DNA of 64,000 nucleotides from Paenibacillus zeirhizosphaerae (GTDB lineage: Bacteria > Bacillota > Bacilli > Paenibacillales > Paenibacillaceae): positions 62,001 through 126,000 of the forward strand of contig NZ_JAPCKK010000001.1 of assembly GCF_030705605.1 (NCBI RefSeq), written 5' to 3'. The translations under genes and the position numbers were made by a program. Position 1 is the first letter of the stretch, and every line of letters begins with the position of its first letter. Shown here piece by piece: positions 36,318 to 45,605 of this stretch. Under the pieces are notes generated by a model. That model worked only from the letters and a program-made list of their open reading frames with translations. It did not search any database and was not told the DNA's origin.

Positions 36318-37283
36318 GTGACCAGATACATCGCCAGAAGAGCACTTACCGGCACCCTGATCGTGCTCGTATCCATTTTTCTCAACTTCATGCTGATTCA
36401 TTTGGCTCCCGGTGATCCTGTCAGCATCTTATCCGGGAAGGACAGCCCTTCCCCTGAAATGGAGGCGGCGCTGCGCGCCAAATACGGCCTGGATCAGCCT
36501 GTGCTGGTGCAGTTTGGCGCTTATATCCGGACGCTGCTTCAGGGCGATTTGGGAGAATCCATTCTCAGTGGCCGTCCTGTAGCGGAAATGATAGGGGAGC
36601 GCATCGGACCCACGCTGCTCCTCGCGCTGACAACGGCGATTTTGTCGGTCATCATCGGCACGGCGCTAGGCATTCACTGCGCAAGACGGCAGGGCTCGAA
36701 GCTCGATACAACGCTGAGCGGCGTATCCTATCTATTCGACGCGATGCCGCCGTTCTGGCTCGGCATGATGTTCATTCTTGTATTTGCGTCCACACTCAAG
36801 CTGTTCCCGACAGCGGGCATGGTGGACATGCGGGCTGATTATGAAGGAATACAGTATGTTGCGGACGTGCTTAGGCATCTGTTTCTCCCCGCTCTGACGC
36901 TCACGCTGCTGAATATCCCTTATTTTTTCCGGATTGCGCGCGCTTCGGTCATTCAGGTCATGTCCGAGGATTTCGTCACGACCTTTCGTGCAGCAGGCAT
37001 GAAGGAAAGCCGGATTTTCAGCAAATATATCTTCAAAAATTCAATTCTTCCGACGGTGACGGTATTCGGCATTATGCTTGCTTATATCATTACCGGTGTA
37101 GCCATTATTGAAATTGTGTTCTCCTGGCCAGGTATGGGCAATTTCATGATGAATGCCATCTCCCGCCGCGACTATCCGCTGTTGATGGGACTCTATCTGA
37201 TTTTATCCGTATCGGTGGCCGTCAATATGATTCTTACGGATATCGTTTATGCATGGATCGATCCCCGGATCCGCTATAACTGA
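36318..37283 (+). CDS. Oligopeptide/dipeptide ABC transporter permease (OppB type)
   Basis: A 321-residue inner-membrane permease with about six helices. 'HLAPGDPVSIL' near the N-terminus and the inner loop 'DFVTTFRAAGMKESRIFSKYIFKNSILP' region (EAA motif contacting the ATPases) are OppB/DppB hallmarks. I start at GTG 36318, seven bases after GGAGGT, because the first membrane helix ('RRALTGTLIVLVSIF') then begins naturally. First of five transporter genes. Confidence 0.92.
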   Translation: MTRYIARRALTGTLIVLVSIFLNFMLIHLAPGDPVSILSGKDSPSPEMEAALRAKYGLDQPVLVQFGAYIRTLLQGDLGESILSGRPVAEMIGERIGPTLLLALTTAILSVIIGTALGIHCARRQGSKLDTTLSGVSYLFDAMPPFWLGMMFILVFASTLKLFPTAGMVDMRADYEGIQYVADVLRHLFLPALTLTLLNIPYFFRIARASVIQVMSEDFVTTFRAAGMKESRIFSKYIFKNSILPTVTVFGIMLAYIITGVAIIEIVFSWPGMGNFMMNAISRRDYPLLMGLYLILSVSVAVNMILTDIVYAWIDPRIRYN

Positions 37284-37353
37284 GTCCGTGAATGGGGGAA
37301 GTCACTTTGTGCCGCAGTCTGTGCACGCCGCTGAAGAAGGAGGATGAACAACG

Positions 37354-38211
37354 ATGGAAATCACACGCAGGCCGCATACGCTGCAGCGCGTCTTGCAACA
37401 TATCAACTCTGTAACACAGCTAAAGGCAGGGCTAGTCATCCTCTGTCTGCTGCTGGTGATGGCGGTATTTGCCCCGCTGATTGCGACCCATGGACCGCAG
37501 GAGCTGACGGATGACCTGACCGTACCGCCTGGCAGCGGGCATTGGCTTGGAACGGATGGGCTCGGGCGGGACGTGTTCAGTATGATTGTGTATGGAGCCC
37601 GTACCTCGCTTGTCATCGGCGTGACCGCTGCGCTCATATCCGGCGTGATCGGCACGGTGCTGGGCGGAATTGCGGGATTTTACCGCGGCAGGACCGACAC
37701 GTTATTGACCGAGCTGAACAACGTCTTTCTCATGATGCCGACTTTTTTTCTCATTCTGATCGTCATCGCTTTTTTCGGCAGCAGCATGCTGAACGTCATG
37801 ATTGTCATCGGGCTTACCAGTTGGGTGGGCAACGCCCGTCTGATGCGGGCCCAGGCGATGTCCCTGCGGGAACGGACCTTTGTGCTCAGCTCGTTTGCTG
37901 TAGGTGAGAGCCGGACAAGAATATTGTTCAGACACATCATGCCTAATGGAATCTTCCCGATTATTGCCAATACGACGATGAATATTTCGGCTGCCATTCT
38001 GACAGAGTCCAGTTTGAGCTTTCTCGGCCTGGGAGACCCGAATATCGTAAGCTGGGGGCAAATTGTATACAATGGCCGATCCTATTTGACGAACGGCTGG
38101 TGGATCTCAACGTTCTCTGGCCTGATGATCGTAATTACGGTGCTAGCCTTTTATCTGCTCGGCGATGGACTTAACAAGGTGCTCAGCCCGAAGCTACGCG
38201 ACCATAATTGA
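37354..38211 (+). CDS. Oligopeptide/dipeptide ABC transporter permease (OppC type)
   Basis: A 285-residue partner permease. It has the N-terminal OppC segment, 'GTDGLGRDVFSMIVYGARTSL', and the EAA loop 'SSFAVGESRTRILFRHIMPNG'. ATG 37354 follows GAAGGAGGATGAACAACG. Forms the membrane channel with the OppB-type permease. Confidence 0.93.
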   Translation: MEITRRPHTLQRVLQHINSVTQLKAGLVILCLLLVMAVFAPLIATHGPQELTDDLTVPPGSGHWLGTDGLGRDVFSMIVYGARTSLVIGVTAALISGVIGTVLGGIAGFYRGRTDTLLTELNNVFLMMPTFFLILIVIAFFGSSMLNVMIVIGLTSWVGNARLMRAQAMSLRERTFVLSSFAVGESRTRILFRHIMPNGIFPIIANTTMNISAAILTESSLSFLGLGDPNIVSWGQIVYNGRSYLTNGWWISTFSGLMIVITVLAFYLLGDGLNKVLSPKLRDHN

Positions 38212-38233
38212 TCAACTTAGGGAGGTGCACGAT

Positions 38234-39217
38234 ATGACACTTTTGCAAATCCGCAATTTATCGGTTGTCTATCATAATGGAAGCAGGACGGTCACGGCTG
38301 TAAACGGAGTAACGCTGGACGTCGAGGAGCAGGATTCTGTAGGCATCGTAGGGGAATCAGGCTCTGGAAAATCTACGCTGGCCATGGCACTGCTGCGTCT
38401 CCTGCCCGGCCGGACGGCAAAGGTGGAGGGAGAAGTTCTGTTCGGCGGCCAACCGCTGCTGGAACTGGGAGAGCGGGAGTTGTCCTGTTTGCGATGGAAG
38501 GAACTGGCAGTCGTGTTCCAGAAATCGATGAACTCTCTCAGCCCGGTTCACCGCATCGGGACGCAAATGGCGGATGTCTACCGACTGCATGAGCATGAGA
38601 CGAGACTGAGTAAAAAGCAGGTTCGTGAACGGATCATTAAATTGCTGGAATCCGTAAGGCTCCCGGCCAGGGTGTACGACCTGTACCCGCATGAGCTGTC
38701 AGGCGGTATGATGCAGCGGGTGTCCATAGCCCTCGGTCTCATGCACCGGCCCAGATTGCTTATTCTGGATGAAGCGACAACAGCGCTGGACGTGGTTACC
38801 CAGGGGCAGATCCTTAGAGAGATGATGGAGCTGGAACAGGAGCTCCGTCTCGCCCGCATAATGATCACCCACGATATGTCCGTGGTAGCGGCGGCCTGTA
38901 AGAAGGTTGCGGTCATGTATGCCGGCCATCTCGTCGAATTCGGGCCGGTTCAGGATGTCCTGCGACATCCGCTTCATCCTTATACGCAAGGGCTGCTGCG
39001 GTCACTGCCTTCTTTCAAGGGTGCTAAGGACCATATCCGCGGTATTCCCGGATCGCTGCCGGACCTTAGCTCTCCGCTGCAGGGCTGCGTGTTTGCTGAC
39101 CGGTGCGAGCATGCCATGCCGATCTGCCGACAAGCGCAGCCTGTGGACACCGCTTATTCCGGGTCAAGGCGCGTTGCCTGCCACTTAATAGGAGGTGAGG
39201 CGCATGCCGCACAATAA
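38234..39217 (+). CDS. Oligopeptide ABC transporter ATP-binding protein (OppD type)
   Basis: A 327-residue ATPase: Walker A 'GESGSGKST', Q-loop 'VVFQKSMNSLSPV', signature 'ELSGGMMQRV', Walker B 'LLILDEATTALD', and the C-terminal oligo/HPY peptide-transporter domain with Cys motif (last 80 residues: 'GCVFADRCEHAMPIC'). ATG 38234 follows GGAGGTGCACGAT. Its end overlaps the next gene by 14 bp. Confidence 0.94.
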   Translation: MTLLQIRNLSVVYHNGSRTVTAVNGVTLDVEEQDSVGIVGESGSGKSTLAMALLRLLPGRTAKVEGEVLFGGQPLLELGERELSCLRWKELAVVFQKSMNSLSPVHRIGTQMADVYRLHEHETRLSKKQVRERIIKLLESVRLPARVYDLYPHELSGGMMQRVSIALGLMHRPRLLILDEATTALDVVTQGQILREMMELEQELRLARIMITHDMSVVAAACKKVAVMYAGHLVEFGPVQDVLRHPLHPYTQGLLRSLPSFKGAKDHIRGIPGSLPDLSSPLQGCVFADRCEHAMPICRQAQPVDTAYSGSRRVACHLIGGEAHAAQ

Positions 39218-40220
39218 CGAGTCCATCGTTGTAGTAACAGATGTCAAAAAGCACTTCAAGCAACGCGGACATTCCTTATCTCTGTTCGGAAGAGGAAAAA
39301 AAACGGGCACCATCAAGTCGGTTGACGGGGTCAGCTTTGCGCTTGGCAAGGGTGAGGTACTCGGGGTCATCGGGGAGAGCGGCTGCGGCAAATCTACGCT
39401 CGGCAAGCTGCTGGTGCACCTGGAAAGCCCGACGAGCGGAGAAATCGGCATTCTGGGTGAACCCTCCGGGGATATGCTGAAGCGCAGCCCACTGGCATTC
39501 CGTCGTAAGGCGCAGATCATTTTTCAGAATCCGTTCGATACCTTTGATCCGCGCCATACGATCGCCCGTATATTGACAGACACGCTGCGGCTTCACGGTG
39601 TGGGACGAAGTCATGAAGAACGGCTGGTTTTGTGCGAGCAGCGGATGGAGCAGGCCGGGCTGTTCCCGGCCAGAGACTATCTGCACCGGTTTCCCCATGA
39701 GTTATCCGGGGGGCAACTGCAGCGTATTTCGATTTTGCGTTCGATGCTGCTGGACCCGTTGTTTCTAGTGGCGGATGAGCCGATCTCTATGCTGGACGTG
39801 TCCATCCGCGCCGACATCATCAATATGCTGTCGGATATGTGCAGGAGTCAGAACACCTCTATGGTGTTCATCAGCCACGATATTACAACGACAAGGTATA
39901 TATCGGACAGGATAGCGGTTATGTATTTGGGACGGTTTGTGGAGATCGGCCCGACCGACGAGGTGCTTCATCGTCCGCAGCATCCGTACACTAAAGCGCT
40001 AATCTCCAATTCGGCACCATTGGATGCTACGGGCGAACAGGAGATTATCCGCATTGACGGTGAGCCACCCACTCCGGTGGACACGGGGCCAGGCTGTTAC
40101 TTTTACGACCGCTGCTATCAGCGGCGGGAGGAGTGCAGGCTGCATTATCCCACCTATCGGACGGTGTCGCCAGAGCATCAGGTAGCATGTCCTTATTCTT
40201 CCGCTGATGTAAGTTCATAA
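39204..40220 (+). CDS. Oligopeptide ABC transporter ATP-binding protein (OppF type)
   Basis: A 338-residue second ATPase: Walker A 'GESGCGKST', Q-loop 'IIFQNPFDTFDP', signature 'ELSGGQLQRI', Walker B 'LFLVADEPISMLD', and the C-terminal Cys-containing domain ('GCYFYDRCYQRREEC'). ATG 39204 has an ideal AGGAGGTGAGGCGC site. Overlap with the OppD-type gene suggests paired synthesis. Confidence 0.94.
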   Translation: MPHNNESIVVVTDVKKHFKQRGHSLSLFGRGKKTGTIKSVDGVSFALGKGEVLGVIGESGCGKSTLGKLLVHLESPTSGEIGILGEPSGDMLKRSPLAFRRKAQIIFQNPFDTFDPRHTIARILTDTLRLHGVGRSHEERLVLCEQRMEQAGLFPARDYLHRFPHELSGGQLQRISILRSMLLDPLFLVADEPISMLDVSIRADIINMLSDMCRSQNTSMVFISHDITTTRYISDRIAVMYLGRFVEIGPTDEVLHRPQHPYTKALISNSAPLDATGEQEIIRIDGEPPTPVDTGPGCYFYDRCYQRREECRLHYPTYRTVSPEHQVACPYSSADVSS

Positions 40221-40279
40221 GCGGCGACCCGTAGAGCGGCATAACAGACCACCAACTTTGACTGTGAGGGAGTGGATCG

Positions 40280-41869
40280 ATGATGAAGAAAGTGACTATG
40301 GTTTGGCTGGCGATGCTGCTGCTGGTTTCCCTGCTCGCAGGCTGCGCTGGATCAGGGAACAACGGCGAGAAAGCAGAGGGCAGCGATGATGGCTCCGGCG
40401 GAGGCGGTACACTTGTGGTTGGAGCAAGCGGCGATCCGCAGACCTTTAACCCGAGCGCCAGAGCGGACGACAACTTTTACGCCGCCGCGCAAAATATTTT
40501 CAGCAGGCTGATCAAGATTAACAACAACCAGGAGATCGTTCCGGATCTGGCCAAGGAATGGACGGTATCCGAGGACGGTACTGAAATCACGTTTAAGCTG
40601 CATGGAGATGTGAAATGGCATGACGGCGAGCCGTTCACCTCGGCGGACGTCAAATTCACATTGGATTCCATCCGCGAGAAGGCGGGTTTTGCCGTCAGCA
40701 ACCTGAGCAGCATGGAGGAAGTAACCACGCCTGACGATAGTACGGTGGTCATCAAGCTGTCCAAGCCTGATGCGACCTTCATCGGGTATCTGGCCTGGTA
40801 TGCGACATTTATCGTTCCTGAGCACATTTATGGCGGAGACAACTGGGATGCGGGAACGTCGGTTGAGCCTGTCGGCACCGGTCCATTCAAATTTGCGGAG
40901 TATCAAACAGGCGTGAGCCTGACTCTGGAGCGCAATGACGACTATTTCGGCCAGGTTCCGAGTGTCGACCGACTTGTATTCTCCATCATGACTGACCCGA
41001 ATACGATGGTGCAGGCTTTTTACAACGGTGAGCTGGATATCCTGGGTACCGACCCGCCAAGCTCCGAGGTGCAGAGCATGATGGATAACCCGGACGTCAC
41101 TGTGAATCCCAGGGTGTTTCCTTCACGTTATTATCTGACCTTCAATATGGAGAAAGCGCCGTTTGATAAGCCTCAGGTTCGGCAGGCGATTGCTTATGCG
41201 TTGAACAATGAGGAGATGGTTACGCGGGCCATGAAGGGCCAAGGGCAGGCGTCAACAACGTTTATTTCTCCAGTGTATGAGTGGGCACTCAGCGATGAAT
41301 ACAAGGTGCCGGGATACGATCCCGAGCGTGCCAAGCAGTTGCTGGAAGAAGCCGGGCTCACACCTGACGGCAGTGGCAATTATTTGTCCGTCACCTTCAA
41401 GATGTTTGAGGGAGGAGCCTTTTCAGATATCGCAACCGTCGTTAAAGACCAGTTAAGCCAGGTCGGGATCGATGTCAAGCTGAATGTGATGGATTACGCC
41501 ACCTGGGAGGAAGAGGTCGTGAACAGCCGCGATTTTGAATTAACGATGATGGGCGGTTATCAGGGACCGGATGTCGGGGCCGTCGGATCGCGGGTCGGCA
41601 GTAAAGGGGCAAGCAACTTTATGGGCTACAGCAACCCTGATCTCGATAAAGCGCTGGCAGAAGGCGTCACGAGAACGACAGAAGAAGAACGTAAGCCGTA
41701 TTATGAAGAGGTTCAGCGCATTATGTCCGAGGACATGCCGATTTATCCAATATCCGAGTGGGTAAGCAACATCCCCGTTCATTCCTATATTAAAGGTGAC
41801 CCTACTTCCGACGAGGCCATCGGTCACACCGGTTTTAGCGAGTACAATTATGTGCGCATTGAGAAATAA
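40280..41869 (+). CDS. Oligopeptide-binding lipoprotein (OppA/DppA type)
   Basis: A 529-residue extracytoplasmic binding protein anchored by a lipobox, 'LLAGC' at about residues 18-22, after a short signal peptide. The family 5 substrate-binding fold shows 'DPQTFNPSARADDNFYAA', 'WHDGEPFTSADVKFTLDSI', 'VGTGPFKFAEY' and 'RQAIAYALNNEEMV'. A Gly/Ser-rich linker follows the Cys. It hands peptides to the OppBC-type permeases. ATGs at 40280 and 40283 are both usable after GAGGGAGTGGATCG. Confidence 0.94.
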   Translation: MMKKVTMVWLAMLLLVSLLAGCAGSGNNGEKAEGSDDGSGGGGTLVVGASGDPQTFNPSARADDNFYAAAQNIFSRLIKINNNQEIVPDLAKEWTVSEDGTEITFKLHGDVKWHDGEPFTSADVKFTLDSIREKAGFAVSNLSSMEEVTTPDDSTVVIKLSKPDATFIGYLAWYATFIVPEHIYGGDNWDAGTSVEPVGTGPFKFAEYQTGVSLTLERNDDYFGQVPSVDRLVFSIMTDPNTMVQAFYNGELDILGTDPPSSEVQSMMDNPDVTVNPRVFPSRYYLTFNMEKAPFDKPQVRQAIAYALNNEEMVTRAMKGQGQASTTFISPVYEWALSDEYKVPGYDPERAKQLLEEAGLTPDGSGNYLSVTFKMFEGGAFSDIATVVKDQLSQVGIDVKLNVMDYATWEEEVVNSRDFELTMMGGYQGPDVGAVGSRVGSKGASNFMGYSNPDLDKALAEGVTRTTEEERKPYYEEVQRIMSEDMPIYPISEWVSNIPVHSYIKGDPTSDEAIGHTGFSEYNYVRIEK

Positions 41870-41890
41870 AACGGAAGGGGAGAAAGAAAC

Positions 41891-43294
41891 ATGGATTTTC
41901 ATCGTATTATTGACAGCGTTCCCGATTACGGGACTTTTATGACGGTGGACGAGATGGATGCAAGCACCCGCCGGCTGGCGGAGGAGTATCCTGATATCGT
42001 GACGGTTTTTGAAGCGGGCGTATCCCGGCAGGGGCATCCCCTGCTTTGCATCCAAATCGGGGACGGTCCGCTGAACGCCCTCTGCTTCGCCTGTCCGCAT
42101 CCGAACGAGCCGATCGGCGCAATGACGATGGAATATTTCTCAAGGGCGCTTGCCGAAGACAAGGAGCTCCGGGAGGAACTGGGATATACCTGGTATATTA
42201 TCAAATGTATTGATCCGGACGGCACAAGATTGAATGAAAACTGGTTCAAGGGGCCTTTTAATTTATATCATTATATGCGGAACTATTTCCGTCCGGTGGG
42301 GAAAGAGCAGGTCGAATGGACCTTTCCGGTCGATCACAAATCGTTGCATTTCAACAGTCCGCTGCCCGAGACGGAAGCCCTGATGAAGCTGATTAAGGAC
42401 AAAAAGCCGAAATTCATGTATTCCCTGCACAATGCGGGGTTCGGCGGCGCGTATTGGTATATCTCCGAAGACATGCCGGAGCTGTACGAGAACTTGTACG
42501 AATCGGCGCGCAGGCAAGAGGTCTCGATCAGCCTCGGGGAGCCTGAGGTGCCATCGGTTACCGAATTTGCGCCAGCCATTTACGGCTGCATCAGCGCGGG
42601 TCAAGAGTACGACTATCTGGAGCAGTATGGTGGAGATCCATCCGTGTATGACTGTGGCACCAGTAGCGCGGATTATGCATTGACCGAGACGGGGGAGTGC
42701 GTCACCTTTCTTACGGAGCTTCCGTATTTCTTTGATCCGAGAATTGAGGATTTAAGCGACAGCGGGATGACGAGACTGGAAGCTGTGCAGAAAAATGTCG
42801 AGCAGAGCCGGAAACAGCACGCCGACCTGGAAAGTATTCTTGTAGGCATCCGGTCCTGCATTCACCCGGACAACCCGTTTGTCAAGCTGGTGGACCAGAT
42901 ACTCCGCTACGGCGAATCCGGCGGGGCTGCCAAACTGAAGTGGGCGGAAAGCGACCCGTCTTTCAAGCACCCGGCGAAGGTATCGCATGTGTTCGACAAC
43001 CTGCAGATCGCTTCTTTTTACCACGGGCTGTCGCTGGGACTGAGTATCCGCACCTGTGAATATGAGCTGGACCGTCTTTCTGTTAGCGCAACAGAGAGTG
43101 CAGCCGTGCAGCGTCTGGAAGCGGCCAGAGACCATGGCTTGGAGTTATTGAAGCGTTTATGTGATAGACTGGAGCTGGAAATGAATTATTCGGTCATTCC
43201 TATTCAAAAGCTGGTGCGCATTCAGGTTGAAGGAGGATTAATTGTGTCAAGCCGTATCGCGGAAAAGCATAAGGATGCGGAAATTAGCCTCTGA
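41891..43294 (+). CDS. M14-family zinc carboxypeptidase
   Basis: A 467-residue metallopeptidase without a signal peptide, so probably cytoplasmic. The zinc ligands are visible as His70 and Glu73 in 'CPHPNEPIG' and His180 in 'YSLHNAGF'; 'TFLTELPYF' supplies the expected catalytic Glu. About 130 residues after the catalytic domain are helical and unassigned. It follows the binding protein by 21 bp (AAGGGGAGAAAGAAAC site), so imported peptides are probably trimmed by it. Confidence 0.85.
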   Translation: MDFHRIIDSVPDYGTFMTVDEMDASTRRLAEEYPDIVTVFEAGVSRQGHPLLCIQIGDGPLNALCFACPHPNEPIGAMTMEYFSRALAEDKELREELGYTWYIIKCIDPDGTRLNENWFKGPFNLYHYMRNYFRPVGKEQVEWTFPVDHKSLHFNSPLPETEALMKLIKDKKPKFMYSLHNAGFGGAYWYISEDMPELYENLYESARRQEVSISLGEPEVPSVTEFAPAIYGCISAGQEYDYLEQYGGDPSVYDCGTSSADYALTETGECVTFLTELPYFFDPRIEDLSDSGMTRLEAVQKNVEQSRKQHADLESILVGIRSCIHPDNPFVKLVDQILRYGESGGAAKLKWAESDPSFKHPAKVSHVFDNLQIASFYHGLSLGLSIRTCEYELDRLSVSATESAAVQRLEAARDHGLELLKRLCDRLELEMNYSVIPIQKLVRIQVEGGLIVSSRIAEKHKDAEISL

Positions 43295-43316
43295 CCTGAA
43301 GACGGGAGGATGAAAT

Positions 43317-43916
43317 ATGAATTCACCATCATGGATGCAGCAGGCCATCACATCCCCAGATGAGCTCAGGGGGCTTGTCGGGACTCCGAGTGATCTCGTG
43401 CAGCATAAGGTTGTATCTGTCATAGAGGAGCATATCCGGGGATATCTGCAGCAGTCGCCGCTCTTTTTCCTCGCAACGAGCGACGCCGAAGGACGGTGTG
43501 ATGCGTCCCCGCGCGGCGATACGCCGGGCTTCGTCAAGGTGCTGGATGAGCGCAGGCTGGTGTTCCCCGAACGTCCGGGGAACAAGCGGATAGACTCGCT
43601 GCTGAATATTATTGCCAATCCGCAGGTCGGCTTGATTTTTCTCATCCCTGGTCTGGATGAAGTGCTTCGCATCAATGGAAAAGCCTGGGTTACTCGCAGT
43701 CCGGAGCTGCTGGAGCAGATGCAGTGGGATGGCAAAACGATGGACATGTGCGTAGTGGTTGAGGTGGAGGAATGCTTCATACATTGTCCGCGCGCGTTCA
43801 AGCAGTCGAAGCTGTGGAATCCGGACGCTTGGCCTGAAAAGGAGCATCTGCCGTCTATAATGGAAATGTTTCGCGCTCACGTGCAGTTGAACAAAAGTGG
43901 GCAAATAGGGGATTGA
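43317..43916 (+). CDS. FMN-dependent PPOX-type flavoprotein (MSMEG_1061-like)
   Basis: A 199-residue split-barrel flavoprotein of the pyridoxamine-phosphate-oxidase fold. 'SPLFFLATSDAEGRCDASPRGDTPGFV' region, 'FPERPGNKRIDSLLNI' and 'VGLIFLIPGLDEVLRINGKA' match the MSMEG_1061 group; the C-terminal 'CFIHCPRAFKQSKLW' is also typical. Substrate unknown. Last gene of the cluster, followed by a terminator. Confidence 0.82.
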   Translation: MNSPSWMQQAITSPDELRGLVGTPSDLVQHKVVSVIEEHIRGYLQQSPLFFLATSDAEGRCDASPRGDTPGFVKVLDERRLVFPERPGNKRIDSLLNIIANPQVGLIFLIPGLDEVLRINGKAWVTRSPELLEQMQWDGKTMDMCVVVEVEECFIHCPRAFKQSKLWNPDAWPEKEHLPSIMEMFRAHVQLNKSGQIGD

Positions 43917-43928
43917 GAATGTAACAAA

Positions 43929-43974
43929 AGGTCGAGAACAGGGGTTCACTTTTTCCTGTGCTCGACTTTTTTTA
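43929..43974 (+). terminator. Terminator of the IclR-Roc-Opp cluster
   Basis: GTCGAG-A-ACAGG pairs with CCTGT-G-CTCGAC, followed by seven T. A second T-rich hairpin-like segment (AGAGG...CCTCT, about 43980-44020) follows. Confidence 0.85.
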
Positions 43975-44107
43975 AACCAGAGGACGGGGTGGTCTCTCCT
44001 TATGAGAAGCCTCTTTTTTTTGCTTGAACACAAGCATAAGAATACTGTCGAAACTAAATCATTGACTTGAGGCGGGATGATCCAGCATAATCATGCCAGG
44101 AAATGTA

Positions 44108-44121
44108 TGTAAACATTTACA
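44108..44121 (+). promoter_or_regulatory. cre-like palindrome before a secreted-protein gene
   Basis: TGTAAACATTTACA differs from the cre consensus TGWAANCGNTNWCA at one position (A for G in the centre). It lies directly before the ribosome site, a common repressing position. CcpA control is inferred. Confidence 0.4.
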
Positions 44122-44140
44122 AAAAGGAGATGGAAAAGCG

Positions 44141-45505
44141 ATGTTGTTGGGCGGATGGATGAGGTATCTGTTCAAAGCTTTCATATTTGCGGTGTTTCTC
44201 TTTTTTGGTGTACTCCAGCATGAGGCGCAGGCCCAAGCCACTGCGGATCACCGGTGGGCTCCAACGGCGGATACGCTGAAGCACTATGAATCCACCGTAT
44301 TCAATGGTCAGCAGGCATATGGACTGAAGACAAGTGACGGCGGACAATTGTTTCTGCAGAATGTAGGTAGATCAGAGGATACAGACGAGGTGTTCTGGAA
44401 GGTTACTAAGCAAAATGCGGATGGGCAGACAGAATGGTTTACTCCGCTCAATTCCTACTTTGGTCCATACTCCGCTGCTCTATATGAGAACAACGATGGT
44501 ACATATACAGTGGCAATTAGGGACTTTCATATTCCGAGCGATCGGATGGCTTACGTGTTCTATAAACTGGACGGTGAAGGAAATGTGTTATGGAGCGCCC
44601 CTGTAGGCTGGTACAGCGTTCATGGGATTGTGCAGTTGCAATCCGGCGGCTTTGCTCTCTACGGCAGTGATGGCACGAACAGATCGTCTGTGGAAGTCAC
44701 CCTTCTCGGTAGTGATGGCTCCTATCGTGATACTTCTCTTGGTTTAGGCGTGGTGAGTAACATTTCGGAAACGCCAGACAGGGGGCTCGTCGTGACGGTT
44801 CAGGATCCATGGTATACCTCCTATACAGTTGCGAGGATTGGTTCTTGTGGTAAAAAATGGAGTGTCGATTATCCGGGAACGGAAGAGCATGGTTATTCGA
44901 GAATTGTGGATGCGGCAGCCGGGCTGGCCGATGGAGGAGCTTATATTTTCGCGGAAGGCAAAATATTTACTGTGAACGCCAGCGGCACGGAGGTCGCAAG
45001 CCGCGATTTTCCGTATCAGGTGAGCCGTGCCCGGCTGCTGGAGGACGGAGATGTGCTGATCCTCGGAAGAAACGGCCAACAGAATTTGATGAAGCTGAAT
45101 CCACAGACCGGAGAACCGATCTGGAGCTACACCGTCCCCGATCAGATTGTGGATGCGGCCCCTGCGCCGGGGCCCGGAAGCTACTGGTTGTACACTAGCG
45201 GTGAACCGACCATCCGTTATGAGCTGCAGCAGGGATTGAAGCTGAGTTCGGTGACAGATGCGGTATACGCAGGGGAAACGCTGCAAATTGAGGCGTCTGT
45301 CATCTTGGAAGGCGGAGAGGAACGGGCACTGGATTTGACGGATGGAGATGTGGAATTTACAAGCTCTAACCCGAATACCGCGGTGATCAGTGGTGAGGGT
45401 GTGCTTACGGTCTTACTTGGTGCGCCTGCGGGAACCATTCACATTACCGGCGATTTCTATGGGTTGAGGGATACGATCGGGATTAAGATTAGACGAGAAG
45501 AGTGA
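44141..45505 (+). CDS. Secreted beta-propeller-like protein with C-terminal Ig-like domain
   Basis: A 455-residue exported protein. The N-terminus is a signal peptide ('MRYLFKAFIFAVFLFFGV', cleavage likely near 'AQAQA'). The body holds repeated short blades ('FWKVTKQNADGQTEWFTPL', 'FYKLDGEGNVLWSAPV', 'LMKLNPQTGEPIWSYTV') like a PQQ-type propeller. The last 90 residues ('DVEFTSSNPNTAVISGEGVLTVL') resemble a bacterial Ig-like (Big_2) domain. I chose ATG 44141 after AAAAAGGAG; ATG 44159 is an alternative. Function unknown. Confidence 0.7.
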   Translation: MLLGGWMRYLFKAFIFAVFLFFGVLQHEAQAQATADHRWAPTADTLKHYESTVFNGQQAYGLKTSDGGQLFLQNVGRSEDTDEVFWKVTKQNADGQTEWFTPLNSYFGPYSAALYENNDGTYTVAIRDFHIPSDRMAYVFYKLDGEGNVLWSAPVGWYSVHGIVQLQSGGFALYGSDGTNRSSVEVTLLGSDGSYRDTSLGLGVVSNISETPDRGLVVTVQDPWYTSYTVARIGSCGKKWSVDYPGTEEHGYSRIVDAAAGLADGGAYIFAEGKIFTVNASGTEVASRDFPYQVSRARLLEDGDVLILGRNGQQNLMKLNPQTGEPIWSYTVPDQIVDAAPAPGPGSYWLYTSGEPTIRYELQQGLKLSSVTDAVYAGETLQIEASVILEGGEERALDLTDGDVEFTSSNPNTAVISGEGVLTVLLGAPAGTIHITGDFYGLRDTIGIKIRREE

Positions 45506-45529
45506 TAGGGAGAAGAAGATAACCTGTTA

Positions 45530-45585
45530 AAAAACAAAGGCAACCAAGCGGAGTTGGGACATTCCGACTGGCTGCCTTTTGTTCC
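45530..45585. terminator. Bidirectional terminator between convergent secreted-protein genes
   Basis: AAAACAAAGGCA pairs with TGCCTTTTGTT, with further pairing inside. T-rich and A-rich flanks allow termination on both strands. Confidence 0.75.
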
Positions 45586-45605
45586 ATAATCGCGGTCTGT
45601 TAAGA

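Noticed and set aside
43980-44060. Right-hand half of the truncated msrA near the end of the roc/opp cluster
   Set aside because: Reading all frames after 43916 shows no MsrA-like segment, so the right junction cannot be placed there.
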